From NCBI RefSeq assembly GCF_017183135.1, contig NZ_JADDXW010000001.1, forward strand, positions 496,001 to 560,000: 64,000 nucleotides of DNA, written 5' to 3'. The notes beneath the pieces were generated by a model. The model saw only the letters and a program-made list of their open reading frames with translations, was not told the DNA's origin and ran no database searches. The DNA comes from Aurantimonas marina. Lineage in GTDB: Bacteria; Pseudomonadota; Alphaproteobacteria; Rhizobiales; Rhizobiaceae. This document shows, in pieces, positions 26,117 to 35,034 of this stretch; position 1 is the stretch's first letter, and every line of letters starts with the position of its first letter. The translations under genes and the position numbers were made by a program.

Positions 26117-27880
26117 ATGTCCAGGATAATTCTTGCCGCCCTGCTCTCGCTCAACCTCTTTTTCCCGCCATTCGCCTTTGCCCAGGAGCAGGCGACCGAC
26201 GCGATCCAGCCGGAAGTCGCGTCAGAGGCCAGCGCAAGGGTGCTGGTCGCGGCCGACCGCCAAATGGTGGCGGCCGCCAATCCGCTCGCCGCCGAGACGG
26301 GCCTCGCCATCCTGCGCCAGGGCGGCGGCGCCGTCGACGCCATGGTCGCCGTCCAGCTCGTCCTCGGCCTGGTCGAGCCGCAATCCTCGGGCCTCGGCGG
26401 CGGCGCGTTTCTCGTCTATTTCGACGCCAGCGCCGGCAATCTCACGAGTTTCGACGGCCGCGAGACCGCGCCCGCCGCCGCAACGCCGAAGCTGTTTCTC
26501 GACGATTCCGGCCAGCCGCTGGAATTTTACGACGCGGTCGTCGGCGGCCGCTCGGTCGGCACGCCGGGAACGGTGAAGCTGATCGTCAAGACCCACGAGC
26601 GCTACGGCAAGCTGCCGTGGAAGGATGTCGTCCGGCCGGCGATCGATCTCGCCCGCGACGGCTTTGCGGTCTCGCAACGCCTCAACGAACTCGTCGCCGA
26701 GGACAAGGAACGCCTCGGCCGCTATGCGGCGACCCGCGACTACTTCTTCGGCACTGACGGCGAGCCGCTGCCGGTCGGCACGCTTTTGAAGAACGAGGCC
26801 TATACCAAGACGCTCGAGACGATCGCCGAACAAGGCGCCGAAGGCTTCTACGAGGGGCCGATCGCGCAGGCCATCGTCGAGACCGTGCAGAACGCGACGG
26901 ACAATCCCGGCCGGCTGGCTCTATCGGATCTGGCCGCCTATCGGGTGGTCGAGCGCGCGCCGGTCTGCGTCGACTATCGCCAATTCGAGGTCTGCGGCAT
27001 GGGCCCGCCCTCCTCTGGCGCGCTGACGGTCGGACAGATCCTCGGCCTGATCGAACCGTTCGACATCGCCGCGCTCGGCCCGACGAGCCCCGAGGCCTGG
27101 CGCGTCATCGGCGACGCCTCGCGTCTCGCCTTCGCCGATCGCGGCCGCTACATGGCCGATAGCGACTACGTGCCGATGCCGCTCAAGGGACTTCTGGACG
27201 AGGCCTATCTGAACGACCGGTCGAGGCGTCTGGCCGGCGAAAGCGCACTGTCCAAGGACGCCGTCGAACCAGGCTTACCGCCCTGGGATCACGCGATGCT
27301 GATGGGCGACGACGTGGCGATCGAACTGCCCTCGACGAGTCACTTTTCCATCGTCGACGCCGCCGGCAACGTGGTCTCGATGACGACGACGATCGAGAAC
27401 GGCTTCGGCTCGCGGCTGATGACCGGCGGGTTTCTGCTCAACAACGAACTCACCGACTTTTCCTTCAAGACCCATGATGAGGAGGGCCGGCCGATCGCCA
27501 ATGCCGTGGCGCCCGGCAAGCGGCCGCGCTCGTCGATGGCGCCGACCATCGTCCTCAAGGACGGCAAGCCTGTCATCGCCATCGGCTCGCCCGGCGGCAG
27601 CCGCATCATCGGCTATGTCGCGCAGGCTCTGATCGGCCTGATCGACTGGAAGATGGATGTTCAGGAAGCGATTGCGATGCCGCATCTGGTCAACCGCTTC
27701 GGCACCTTCGACGTCGAGGAAGGAACCGAGGCCGAGGCGTTCGCCCAGCCACTGCGCGATCTCGGCTTCGAGGTCGAGGCGCGCGAACTCACCTCCGGCC
27801 TGCACGGCATCGTCATCGGTCCGGACGGTCTGACGGGCGGCGCCGACCCGCGCCGCGAGGGCGTCGCTATCGGCGATTGA
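26117..27880 (+). CDS. ggt: gamma-glutamyltransferase / glutathione hydrolase
   Basis: 587 residues with a signal peptide ending near PFAFAQEQ. The precursor carries Arg115 in FDGRETAP, which binds the gamma-glutamyl carboxylate. It cleaves itself before Thr407 (ELPSTSHFSIVD), the N-terminal nucleophile of the small subunit. Later residues of the small subunit include MTTTIENGFGSRL and GSPGGSRII. The enzyme hydrolyses glutathione or transfers its gamma-glutamyl group in the periplasm. Length and motifs are normal for the family. It stands alone on the plus strand and converges on pncB with 12 bases between stops. Confidence 0.94.
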   Translation: MSRIILAALLSLNLFFPPFAFAQEQATDAIQPEVASEASARVLVAADRQMVAAANPLAAETGLAILRQGGGAVDAMVAVQLVLGLVEPQSSGLGGGAFLVYFDASAGNLTSFDGRETAPAAATPKLFLDDSGQPLEFYDAVVGGRSVGTPGTVKLIVKTHERYGKLPWKDVVRPAIDLARDGFAVSQRLNELVAEDKERLGRYAATRDYFFGTDGEPLPVGTLLKNEAYTKTLETIAEQGAEGFYEGPIAQAIVETVQNATDNPGRLALSDLAAYRVVERAPVCVDYRQFEVCGMGPPSSGALTVGQILGLIEPFDIAALGPTSPEAWRVIGDASRLAFADRGRYMADSDYVPMPLKGLLDEAYLNDRSRRLAGESALSKDAVEPGLPPWDHAMLMGDDVAIELPSTSHFSIVDAAGNVVSMTTTIENGFGSRLMTGGFLLNNELTDFSFKTHDEEGRPIANAVAPGKRPRSSMAPTIVLKDGKPVIAIGSPGGSRIIGYVAQALIGLIDWKMDVQEAIAMPHLVNRFGTFDVEEGTEAEAFAQPLRDLGFEVEARELTSGLHGIVIGPDGLTGGADPRREGVAIGD

Positions 27881-27892
27881 CCGGCAGGGCCC

Positions 27893-29197
27893 TCACACGG
27901 CCAACGCGCGCTCGGCATAGGCGGCTTCGCCGAACACCCGGCGATAGCGGGCGATTTCCGAAGGTTCGCCGCTGGCCTTGGCGGGGTTGTCGGACAGCTT
28001 CACCGCCGGCCGGCCGTTCGCCGAGACCACCTTGCAGACCAGCGAGATCGGGTCGAGGCCGCTCATCGGCTCGGGCGCGGTACCGCGGAAGTCGTTGGTC
28101 AGGTTGGTGCCCCAGCCGAAGCTCATGCGCACCCGCCCCTCGAAATGCCGATAGGTCCGCTCGATCGTGTCGGAGTCCATGCCATCGGAGAACACCAGCA
28201 GCTTCTCGCGCGGGTCCTCGCCCATCTTCTTCCACCAGGCGATGATCTCCTCGCCGCCCTCGATCGGTGGCGCCGAGTCGGGTCGGAAGCCGGTCCAGCG
28301 GGCAAGCCATGCCGGCGCGTTTTTCAGGAACGCCGGGGTGCCGAAGGTGTCGGGCAGAACGATCAGGAGGTTGCCGCCATAATAGCTCTGCCACTGCTTG
28401 AGAACGTCGTAGGGCGCCCGGCGCAGCGCCTCGTCGCCGTCGGCGAGCGCGGCCAGCACCATCGGCAGTTCGTGGGCGTTGGTGCCGATCGCTTCCAGAT
28501 CGGTCTCCATGGCCAAAAGCACGTTGGACGAGCCGATCAACCGGTCGCCCAGCCCTTCCTTCAGCGCTTCCACGCACCAGCGCTGCCACAGGAACGAATG
28601 TCGCCGGCGGGTGCCGAAATCGGAAATGCGCAGATCAGGGAGCGCCTGCAATTGCTCGACCTTCTGCCACATCTTGGCTTTGGCGCGAGCATAGAGAACG
28701 TCGAGCTCGAAGCGCTTGAAATTCTTCATCGCAGCGCGCGAACGCAGCTCGTTGATGATCGCCAGCGCCGGGATTTCCCACATCATGGTGTGGGTCCAGG
28801 GACCGTGAAAATAAAGCTCGAACTGCCCTTCGACCCGGCGCAGTTCGTATTCCGGCAGCCGGAAATTCTCCAGCCATTCGAGGAAGTCCGGGCGAAAGAT
28901 CTGCCGCGTGCCGTAGAAGGTGTTACCGGCCAGCCAGATCATCTCGCGCTTGGTGAAGGAGAGCGACCGGGTATGATCGAGATGCTCGCGCAGTTCCCCC
29001 TCGTCGATCACCTCGGCAAGCCGCACATGCCTCGAGCGGTTGTTCAGTGCGAAGGTGGCTTCGACGTCCGGATGCAGCCCGCGGATCATCTGCAGCATCA
29101 AAAGCTTGTAAAAATCCGTATCGAGCAGGCTGCGAACGATCGTATCGAGCTTGAAGGTGTGGTTCCAGACGCGTGTCGCGATGTCGGTCGCAATCAT
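27893..29197 (-). CDS. pncB: nicotinate phosphoribosyltransferase
   Basis: 434 residues starting [18 protein letters not shown]. It contains the family's [16 protein letters not shown] near the N-terminus, the DFGTRRRHS segment (193-201), and the phosphorylated histidine His242 in GTNAHELPM. The C-terminal part has [14 protein letters not shown] and [11 protein letters not shown], which bind the phosphoribosyl group. It converts nicotinate and PRPP to nicotinate mononucleotide, with ATP hydrolysis, in the NAD salvage pathway. A single-gene unit in this window; the gap upstream (29198-29534) is its probable promoter region. Confidence 0.95.
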   Translation of the reverse strand: MIATDIATRVWNHTFKLDTIVRSLLDTDFYKLLMLQMIRGLHPDVEATFALNNRSRHVRLAEVIDEGELREHLDHTRSLSFTKREMIWLAGNTFYGTRQIFRPDFLEWLENFRLPEYELRRVEGQFELYFHGPWTHTMMWEIPALAIINELRSRAAMKNFKRFELDVLYARAKAKMWQKVEQLQALPDLRISDFGTRRRHSFLWQRWCVEALKEGLGDRLIGSSNVLLAMETDLEAIGTNAHELPMVLAALADGDEALRRAPYDVLKQWQSYYGGNLLIVLPDTFGTPAFLKNAPAWLARWTGFRPDSAPPIEGGEEIIAWWKKMGEDPREKLLVFSDGMDSDTIERTYRHFEGRVRMSFGWGTNLTNDFRGTAPEPMSGLDPISLVCKVVSANGRPAVKLSDNPAKASGEPSEIARYRRVFGEAAYAERALAV

Positions 29198-29534
29198 CTT
29201 CGGCTCCTCTCATTCGCGCCGCGTCGAGGCGGATACGCTGCCCTGCGCCCTCGAAGGGTCTGCCGTTGCGAATGACAACATTCCAGCCGTTACAGGAGAA
29301 CGCGGCGCGGATAAAGCGACCCCGGCCGCGGCGGCGCGTTCATCGTGATCGGATCGTCCTTGTCGCGGGGCTCCGCCAACCCATCCCGGCAGGGGCTGAA
29401 CATGGCGCCGCGCCGTCGTCAAACCGTTCAGCGGTCTCCGGGATCTTGGCCGATCCACTTGCCTCACCGCCCCGGATGGTGTCGAAACGCCGTGACGTCA
29501 TGATATTCGCTCAGATCGCGACACAGGAGATCCA
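29198..29534. other. 337-base divergent intergenic region
   Basis: It separates pncB (minus) from the glutathione transferase gene (plus) and must hold both promoters. I see no gene, repeat or clear promoter. AGGAG at 29523-29527 is the ribosome site of the transferase gene. Confidence 0.5.
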
Positions 29535-30215
29535 ATGCTGGAATTCTACTTCCACCCGACGCCGAACTCGATGAAAATCGCGCTGTTCCTGAAAGAGGCC
29601 GGCCTCGATTACAAGCTGGAGCCCGTCGACACGCTGAAGGGCGAACAGCACCGGCCGGCCTTCCGCGCGATCAACCCGAACGGCAAGCTGCCGGCAATTC
29701 AGGACGACGGCAAGCGGGTGTTCGATTCCAACGCCATTCTGCTCTATCTCGCCGACAAGCATGGTCAGTTCGGCGGCAAGCCAGAGGACCGGGGCGAGTT
29801 GTTGTCCTGGCTGATGTTCGTCGCCACCGGCCTCGGTCCGTATTCGGGTCAGTCGGTGCATTTCCGCACGGCGGCCAAGGGCAAGTCGGATTACGCCGAA
29901 AACCGCTACACACGTGAAGCCCAGCGTCACTACAAGGTTCTGGACGATCACCTCGCCGGCCGCGAGTTTTTCGTCGGCGACAGCTATACCATTGTCGACA
30001 TCGCCGCCTGGGGCTGGATCGATCGCGTGGCCAATGTGCTCGGCGAAGACGCACTCGACACCTATCCGAACCTGAAGCGCTGGTTCGACAGCGTCAATGC
30101 ACGGCCGGCCGTCGCCGAAGCGCGCCAGATCGCCAAGGACATGACCTTCAAATCGGAGCGCGACGAAGCCGCCCTGCGCGCGCTATTTCCGTCGAATTAC
30201 GCCGAAACCGCCTGA
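29535..30215 (+). CDS. glutathione S-transferase family protein
   Basis: 226 residues. The N-terminal thioredoxin-like domain has FYFHPTPNSMKIALFLKEAG, the cis-proline motif NGKLPAI and the glutathione-contact FDSNAILLYLAD. The C-terminal helical domain contains the N-capping box and hydrophobic staple region FFVGDSYTIVDIAAWGW. A catalytic Ser or Asn near residue 11-12 (PNS) is likely instead of Tyr. The size and the NGKLP-S/D pattern resemble bacterial Nu- or YfcG-type transferases. It would conjugate or reduce disulphides using glutathione; the true substrate is unknown. Confidence 0.9.
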   Translation: MLEFYFHPTPNSMKIALFLKEAGLDYKLEPVDTLKGEQHRPAFRAINPNGKLPAIQDDGKRVFDSNAILLYLADKHGQFGGKPEDRGELLSWLMFVATGLGPYSGQSVHFRTAAKGKSDYAENRYTREAQRHYKVLDDHLAGREFFVGDSYTIVDIAAWGWIDRVANVLGEDALDTYPNLKRWFDSVNARPAVAEARQIAKDMTFKSERDEAALRALFPSNYAETA

Positions 30216-30310
30216 CCTGACATCCGCCGCCCTCGCCCTGCCGGGGGCGGCGGTCCATCCAAGCGGCCGGGAGACGGCCAGCGCTCTCAGCCACGATGAG
30301 GGGATTCGCC

Positions 30311-31021
30311 ATGCAACCACCCACCGCACTCAACGCGGCCTTCGCGGCCGGTGATACCGCCGCCGTCATCGCCGAAACGCTGGCCATGGACGGCGCGACA
30401 ACCGTCATCGACATCGGCTGCGGCCATGGCGGCCTTGCGAAAGCTCTGACGGCGCGCGGCTTCCAGATCACCGGAGTCGACCCCGGCGAAGCGGCGATCG
30501 ACGCCGCCCGCGCCGCTGCGCCGGAAGCCACCTTCACGGTGGCCCCCGGTGAAAAACTGCCCTTCGCCGACCACAGTTTCGACGCGGCGGTGTTTCTCAA
30601 TTCCCTGCACCATGTGCCGGAAGCCCACATGCTCGACGCGCTCGGCGAGGCCGCGCGGGTGACGCGGACAGGCGGCACCGTTCTCGTCATCGAGCCGCTC
30701 GCCGAAGGTCCGTTCTTCGAGATCGTGCGCCCGATCCATGACGAAACCGACATTCGCGGGGCCGCCGCCCGGGCGGTTGCGGATGCCTGCCGGGACGGAC
30801 GGTTCGCGCTGCGCGGCAACGTGGTCTATGAGCGCAAGGAACGTTTCGCCGACGTGGATGCGCTCATCCGCCGGGTGGTGTCCGTCGATCCTGCCCGCGC
30901 GGCGACGGTCGAAGCCAAGCGTGCGGAGGTCGAACGCCTGTTCGAGGCCAATGCCGCGAAAGATGAGGGCGCCAACATCTTCGCCCAACCGCTGAGGGTC
31001 TACTGGCTGCGCAAACTGTGA
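30311..31021 (+). CDS. class I SAM-dependent methyltransferase
   Basis: 236 residues from the ATG at 30311, which has GAGGGG seven bases upstream; an ATG at 30296 is less well placed. Motif I is VIDIGCGHGGLAKAL (about 33-47), followed by the acidic end of strand 2 (GVDPGEAA), then FDAAVFLNSLHHVPE and GGTVLVIEPLAEG. The fold is that of UbiE/Bud-type small-molecule methyltransferases. The C-terminal part (KERFADVDALIRRVVSVD) is unusual and may form a lid. The amidase gene starts 10 bases after its stop, so the pair is probably co-transcribed. Confidence 0.87.
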   Translation: MQPPTALNAAFAAGDTAAVIAETLAMDGATTVIDIGCGHGGLAKALTARGFQITGVDPGEAAIDAARAAAPEATFTVAPGEKLPFADHSFDAAVFLNSLHHVPEAHMLDALGEAARVTRTGGTVLVIEPLAEGPFFEIVRPIHDETDIRGAAARAVADACRDGRFALRGNVVYERKERFADVDALIRRVVSVDPARAATVEAKRAEVERLFEANAAKDEGANIFAQPLRVYWLRKL

Positions 31022-31031
31022 GCCTTTGCCG

Positions 31032-32450
31032 GTGACGGATCTCAACGACCTTCCGGCCCGCGACCTTCTGGCCATTTTCCGCAGCCGCGAGGCGTCACCG
31101 ACAGAGGTCTGGGCCGACGTCGAACGCCGCATCGCGACCTGGGAGCCGTCGATCGCCGCGCTCTGGGTCTACGATCCGCAGAGCGCCCGGGAGGAGGCCG
31201 CGGAAGCGACGGAACGCTGGGCCAAGAGCGCACCGAAGGGTCCGCTCGACGGCGTGCCGGTGACGATCAAGGAACTGATCGCGACGAAAGGCACGCCGAT
31301 CCCCAACGGCACCGCCGCGACGACGCTTGTCGCCGCTTCGCAGGACGCGCCGCCGGCCGCGCGGCTGCGCGAGGACGGCGCGATCATCTTCGCCAAGACC
31401 ACCTGCCCCGATTACGGAATGCTGTCGTCGGGACTGTCGAGCTTCCACAAATTGTCACGCAATCCCTGGGATGTCCGGCTCAATCCCGGCGGCTCCAGCG
31501 CCGGCGCCTCCGCAGCGGCGGCGGCCGGCTTCGGGCCGCTGCATCTGGGCACCGACATCGGCGGCTCGATCCGCATTCCCGCCGGCCTCACCGGAACGGT
31601 GGGCTTCAAGCCGAGCTATGGCCGCGTTCCGATCGATCCGACCTATATCGGCCGCGTCGCCGGACCGATGACCCGGACCGTCGCCGACGCGGCGCTGATG
31701 ATGGCGACGCTGTCGCGGCCCGATGTCCGCGATCCGACCCGCCTGCCGCCGTCGGCGATCGACTGGAACGACCTGTCTCTCGACCCAAAGAGACTGCGCA
31801 TCGGCGTCATGGCGGAGGCCGGTTGCGGCCTGCCGGTCGATCCGGACGTCGCGGCGGCGCTGGCCGATTGCGCGCACGCCCTGAAAGACGCGGGAGCCAT
31901 TGTCGAGCCGACGCCGGGAATTCTCACCCGCGCCATGCTGGACGGTTTCGACCGCTTCTTTCGGGCGCGGTTCTGGGCGACGATGTCGGCCCTGCCGGAC
32001 GACAAGAGCGCGATGGTACTGCCCTATATCCGCGAATGGGCGGCCGGCGCGGCGGCCCTTTCCGGCACCGATGTCGCCGAGGCCTTCGACCAGATCCAAG
32101 CGATCAAGGCCGCGGCGGCGGCGCCCTTCGCCCGGTTCGATGCCATCCTCTCGCCGGTCAACCCGCAGGCATCCTGGCCGGCCGAATGGGCCTCCCCGCT
32201 CGACGACCCCGCCCGGCCGTTCGAGCATATCGCCTTCACTCTGCCGTGGAATGTCTGCGAGCAGCCGGCGATCAGCGTCAATGGCGGGTTTACCGGAAAC
32301 GGTCTGCCGATCGGCGTGCAGATCGTCGGACCGCGCTATGCCGACGCATTTGTTCTCAAGCTCGCCGCGTTGCTGACGAAGATTGTCGACGCCGAGCCGC
32401 GATGGGGGAACCTGCATCCGTCGGGCGCTGGACCTGTGTCAAAAGCCTAA
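31032..32450 (+). CDS. amidase signature family amidase
   Basis: 472 residues from the GTG at 31032; a TTG two codons upstream is the alternative. The Ser-cisSer-Lys triad is visible: Lys80 in VPVTIKELI, the Gly/Ser-rich loop PGGSSAGAS (Ser155/156) and nucleophile Ser179 in GTDIGGSIR. The length is normal. It hydrolyses an amide or carbamate; subtype cannot be told from sequence, though similar proteins are often called AtzF/GatA-like amidases. It is not GatA of the tRNA amidotransferase, as no gatC or gatB is nearby. It probably shares a transcript with the upstream methyltransferase. Confidence 0.9.
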   Translation: MTDLNDLPARDLLAIFRSREASPTEVWADVERRIATWEPSIAALWVYDPQSAREEAAEATERWAKSAPKGPLDGVPVTIKELIATKGTPIPNGTAATTLVAASQDAPPAARLREDGAIIFAKTTCPDYGMLSSGLSSFHKLSRNPWDVRLNPGGSSAGASAAAAAGFGPLHLGTDIGGSIRIPAGLTGTVGFKPSYGRVPIDPTYIGRVAGPMTRTVADAALMMATLSRPDVRDPTRLPPSAIDWNDLSLDPKRLRIGVMAEAGCGLPVDPDVAAALADCAHALKDAGAIVEPTPGILTRAMLDGFDRFFRARFWATMSALPDDKSAMVLPYIREWAAGAAALSGTDVAEAFDQIQAIKAAAAAPFARFDAILSPVNPQASWPAEWASPLDDPARPFEHIAFTLPWNVCEQPAISVNGGFTGNGLPIGVQIVGPRYADAFVLKLAALLTKIVDAEPRWGNLHPSGAGPVSKA

Positions 32451-32611
32451 AACTGTCCCGATTAGGGGATCGTTTATCACCTCGGAGGGTTCTTGCGGCC
32501 TTTACGGCAAGATCGCGTCGGCGCCCGCCCATTCCGAAGGGCATCAGATTGAACATCCCCGCGCTTCCGCGATATGACATCGGAGTGATGCAACGATGAT
32601 GGCGCGAATTT

Positions 32612-33052
32612 TTGGATACGGACCCGGTTTCCACGGCCGATCTGTCTGGACTGCTCGAACAGATCGCGCGCCGGCTGCACTCGCAGGGCTATGCCTCGCA
32701 GCTGTTTCCGGCCCAATGGGCGGCGCTACGCTATGTCCAATCAGCGCCGCCGCACTTGCGCACGGCGATCGACCTTGCGCGCTTCCAGGGTCTGGCGTCG
32801 GGCGCCGTCGCACGCACCGTCCGCACGCTGATCACCAAGGGCTATCTCGCCAAGCTGGGCACGATCGGACGCGGCCGCGCCGAACAGCTGGAACTGACCG
32901 ATCGGGGCGTCGCCCTTTTGAAGAAGGACCCGCTGCAGTCCATCGCCGTCGCGCTCGCGCCCCTCAGCGAGAACGAGCGCCAGATCCTGGCAAAGGGCCT
33001 CGATATGGCGATCCGCTCGACGATGGCGGGGGACAGGCCGGACGCCTCGTGA
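32612..33052 (+). CDS. MarR-type winged-helix regulator
   Basis: 146 residues. The frame closes upstream at 32597 and the first usable start is the TTG at 32612, with a poor ribosome site, so the N-terminus is uncertain. Helices around LEQIARRLHSQGYASQLFPAQWAALRYV lead to the winged helix with QGLASGAVARTVRTLITKGYLAK and the wing RGRAEQLELTDRG. This is the standard MarR architecture. It may regulate the upstream amidase genes or the convergent oxidoreductase at 33086-34402; no operator was recognised. Confidence 0.75.
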   Translation: MDTDPVSTADLSGLLEQIARRLHSQGYASQLFPAQWAALRYVQSAPPHLRTAIDLARFQGLASGAVARTVRTLITKGYLAKLGTIGRGRAEQLELTDRGVALLKKDPLQSIAVALAPLSENERQILAKGLDMAIRSTMAGDRPDAS

Positions 33053-33085
33053 CCCGAATCGGACAGCCCGGCGCGATCAGGATAG

Positions 33086-34402
33086 TCAGTCGGCGAAACG
33101 ACCGTCGGCCGCGTCGAGTTCGGCCCGCATCCTTGTGACGAGCAGGCTGTCATCGGGCGCGCAATTGTCGTGGGTGACGAGCTCTCCCGCTTTGACCGGC
33201 CGCACCACCTTCGCCTTCTCGACCAGGCCGAGCGGCAAGGCCCGCCTGGCGCGCGCGTCGTCCCAGGTCATCGCGTAGCCGCGATAGTCGGCCTCGCCGA
33301 TCCGCCCCAGCATCTCGCCTGGTTTCAGATCGCGCTTGGCGATGGCGCCGCATTCGGCCACCGGCCGATCCACGGGCACCATGTCCGGACGTCGATACAT
33401 CACGGCGCGGGCCGCCGACAGCGGCGTCTCCAGGCTGGTCAGATGGAACGGCCGGATCAATGCAAAGCACGGACCGGGACCGACCTTTAGATCCGCCATC
33501 CGCTCGATCGCGCGGGGGTGGCGCGGCTTGACGACGCAGAAGACGCCCGGCGCGACCCCCTTGCCGATCGTGTAGTCGACGCAGCCGGTCTTCGACAGGA
33601 TGCCGCCGTCCTCGGCCGTACACAGCACCTGGCCTAGATTGTCGCCGGTCGCTTCCGGGCCGTGCATGCCTGGCACGTCCGGCCTGAGACCGGTGCAATT
33701 GGCGATGGCGGTCATCTCCACCATTGTTTTCGAGCCATCGATGAACTCGACCAGCATGCGAGCGTTCATGTCCCGCTGCCGCGCCTCCGCCTCGTACTCC
33801 TCGGGAATGGCGGAATGGCGCAGCGGATTGTTCTTGCCCTTGCCGGCCGCGACCACCTCCATGCCGAGACTCTGGGCAAACGAAATCAGCTCCAGCGTCG
33901 AGGCGGGTTCGTCGCCGGCCGATCCGGTGTAGACCACCCCGGCCTCTTGCGCCTTGCGGGCAAGCAGGCGGCCGACCGTGATGTCGGCCTCGACGTTCAG
34001 CATCACGATGTGCTTGCCGTTGCGGATCGCCTCCAGGGCAAGGAAGGTCCCGATCTCCGGACTGCCCGTCGCATCGACGACGACATCGATGCGGCCGGCC
34101 GCGCACAGCGCGCCGAGATCGTCGGTCACCGCGATACGGCCGGCCTTGATCGTGCGATCGATGTCGGAGGCATTGGCGGCGGCGACGCCATGATCGTCGT
34201 CGTAGCCCGCCATGGCGATCGCCTGCATCGGCCGCCGGGGGCCGTTCGCCGCGACGGCGCCGACGCGGATGCCGGTCATCAGCGCGATCTGGACGACGAT
34301 GTCCGTTCCCATCTGCCCGGCCCCGGCCAGGCCGATCGTCACCGGTCCATGCCGGTCGGTGTAGGCGGCAAGCTCGGCGGCAAAGCCGATGCGTTCGATC
34401 AT
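33086..34402 (-). CDS. homoserine dehydrogenase-like oxidoreductase with SAF domain
   Basis: 438 residues from the ATG at 34402. The Rossmann domain begins with VTIGLAGAGQMGTDIVVQ (about 21-38). A central region contains VVDATGSPEIGTFLALEAI and GKHIVMLNVEADI, a pattern shared with homoserine dehydrogenase-like proteins acting on sugar acids. The C-terminal part (about 345-425) is a SAF domain with AIAKRDLKPGEMLGRIGE and VEKAKVVRPVKAGELVTHDN. Such fusions are found in uncommon sugar-acid catabolism, but the substrate cannot be named here. It converges with the MarR-type gene. Confidence 0.82.
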   Translation of the reverse strand: MIERIGFAAELAAYTDRHGPVTIGLAGAGQMGTDIVVQIALMTGIRVGAVAANGPRRPMQAIAMAGYDDDHGVAAANASDIDRTIKAGRIAVTDDLGALCAAGRIDVVVDATGSPEIGTFLALEAIRNGKHIVMLNVEADITVGRLLARKAQEAGVVYTGSAGDEPASTLELISFAQSLGMEVVAAGKGKNNPLRHSAIPEEYEAEARQRDMNARMLVEFIDGSKTMVEMTAIANCTGLRPDVPGMHGPEATGDNLGQVLCTAEDGGILSKTGCVDYTIGKGVAPGVFCVVKPRHPRAIERMADLKVGPGPCFALIRPFHLTSLETPLSAARAVMYRRPDMVPVDRPVAECGAIAKRDLKPGEMLGRIGEADYRGYAMTWDDARARRALPLGLVEKAKVVRPVKAGELVTHDNCAPDDSLLVTRMRAELDAADGRFAD

Positions 34403-34653
34403 GGATCTGACGGTCCTAGGATGGCGGAAGCGAGAGGCCGGCGAAGCGGACTTGCGCCTTGTAGAACAACGTACGCTCCAATGGAATGATTTGTCGCGGC
34501 GTGTACACAACAGCGCCAAAGCCGACGCGTTTCCTCAGAGGGCAACCCCGTCGCCGGTCATGCCAAGGCCGCCGGACAGCCAGGCCTTGGCGGAGGAGTT
34601 TGACGCGGACCCACTCGCGACACTATCGAGCGGGGGGGGGCGAGAGGTGGATC

Positions 34654-34848
34654 ATGAGCGACGGCGGTACGGCGGGCGACAAGCAAAAAGCAAGGCGGCT
34701 ACAGCGGCTGGAGGCGCAATTGCGGGAAAATCTGCGCCGTCGCAAGGAGCAGGCGCGCGCGCGCCGTGACGAGAACGCGGGGCGTCGCCCGGACGATGCA
34801 GCGGAAACCGGCCCCTCCTCCACTCCGGAGAACGAGCCGGACGCGTGA
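34654..34848 (+). CDS. small basic conserved protein, 64 residues
   Basis: Starts at 34654 behind GAGAGG. After MSDGGTAGDKQKARRLQRLE the protein is almost all Lys/Arg/Glu/Gln helix (EAQLRENLRRRKEQARARRD), then a disordered acidic tail. Very similar short proteins are widespread in Rhizobiales and are left unnamed. The composition suggests nucleic-acid or ribosome association, which is a guess. It stands between two genes of known function and 186 bases before hemA. Confidence 0.7.
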   Translation: MSDGGTAGDKQKARRLQRLEAQLRENLRRRKEQARARRDENAGRRPDDAAETGPSSTPENEPDA

Positions 34849-34930
34849 CGGCTCGCGGCGATCCGCCGTCGGCTCCATCTTCGCTCGGCCTCCCGCACGC
34901 CGACGCCCCGGGCAGCCTCCGCCGGGTCGC

Positions 34931-34944
34931 TTGACCTTGGTCAA
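34931..34944. promoter_or_regulatory. FNR/FixK-type box upstream of hemA
   Basis: TTGACCTTGGTCAA matches the TTGA-N6-TCAA consensus exactly and its six-base core is CCTTGG, itself symmetrical. It lies 91 bases before the hemA start. In Rhodobacter and rhizobia, hemA is known to be activated by FnrL or FixK through such boxes. It predicts oxygen-limited induction of haem synthesis here. Confidence 0.7.
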
Positions 34945-35034
34945 TGTCACGTTCCGCGGACTCCCGCATCATGCGGGCGGGACGTGGACTTTGCGCCATG
35001 CCGCATTTAGAACGGTTCTGACAAGGAGTTCGCG

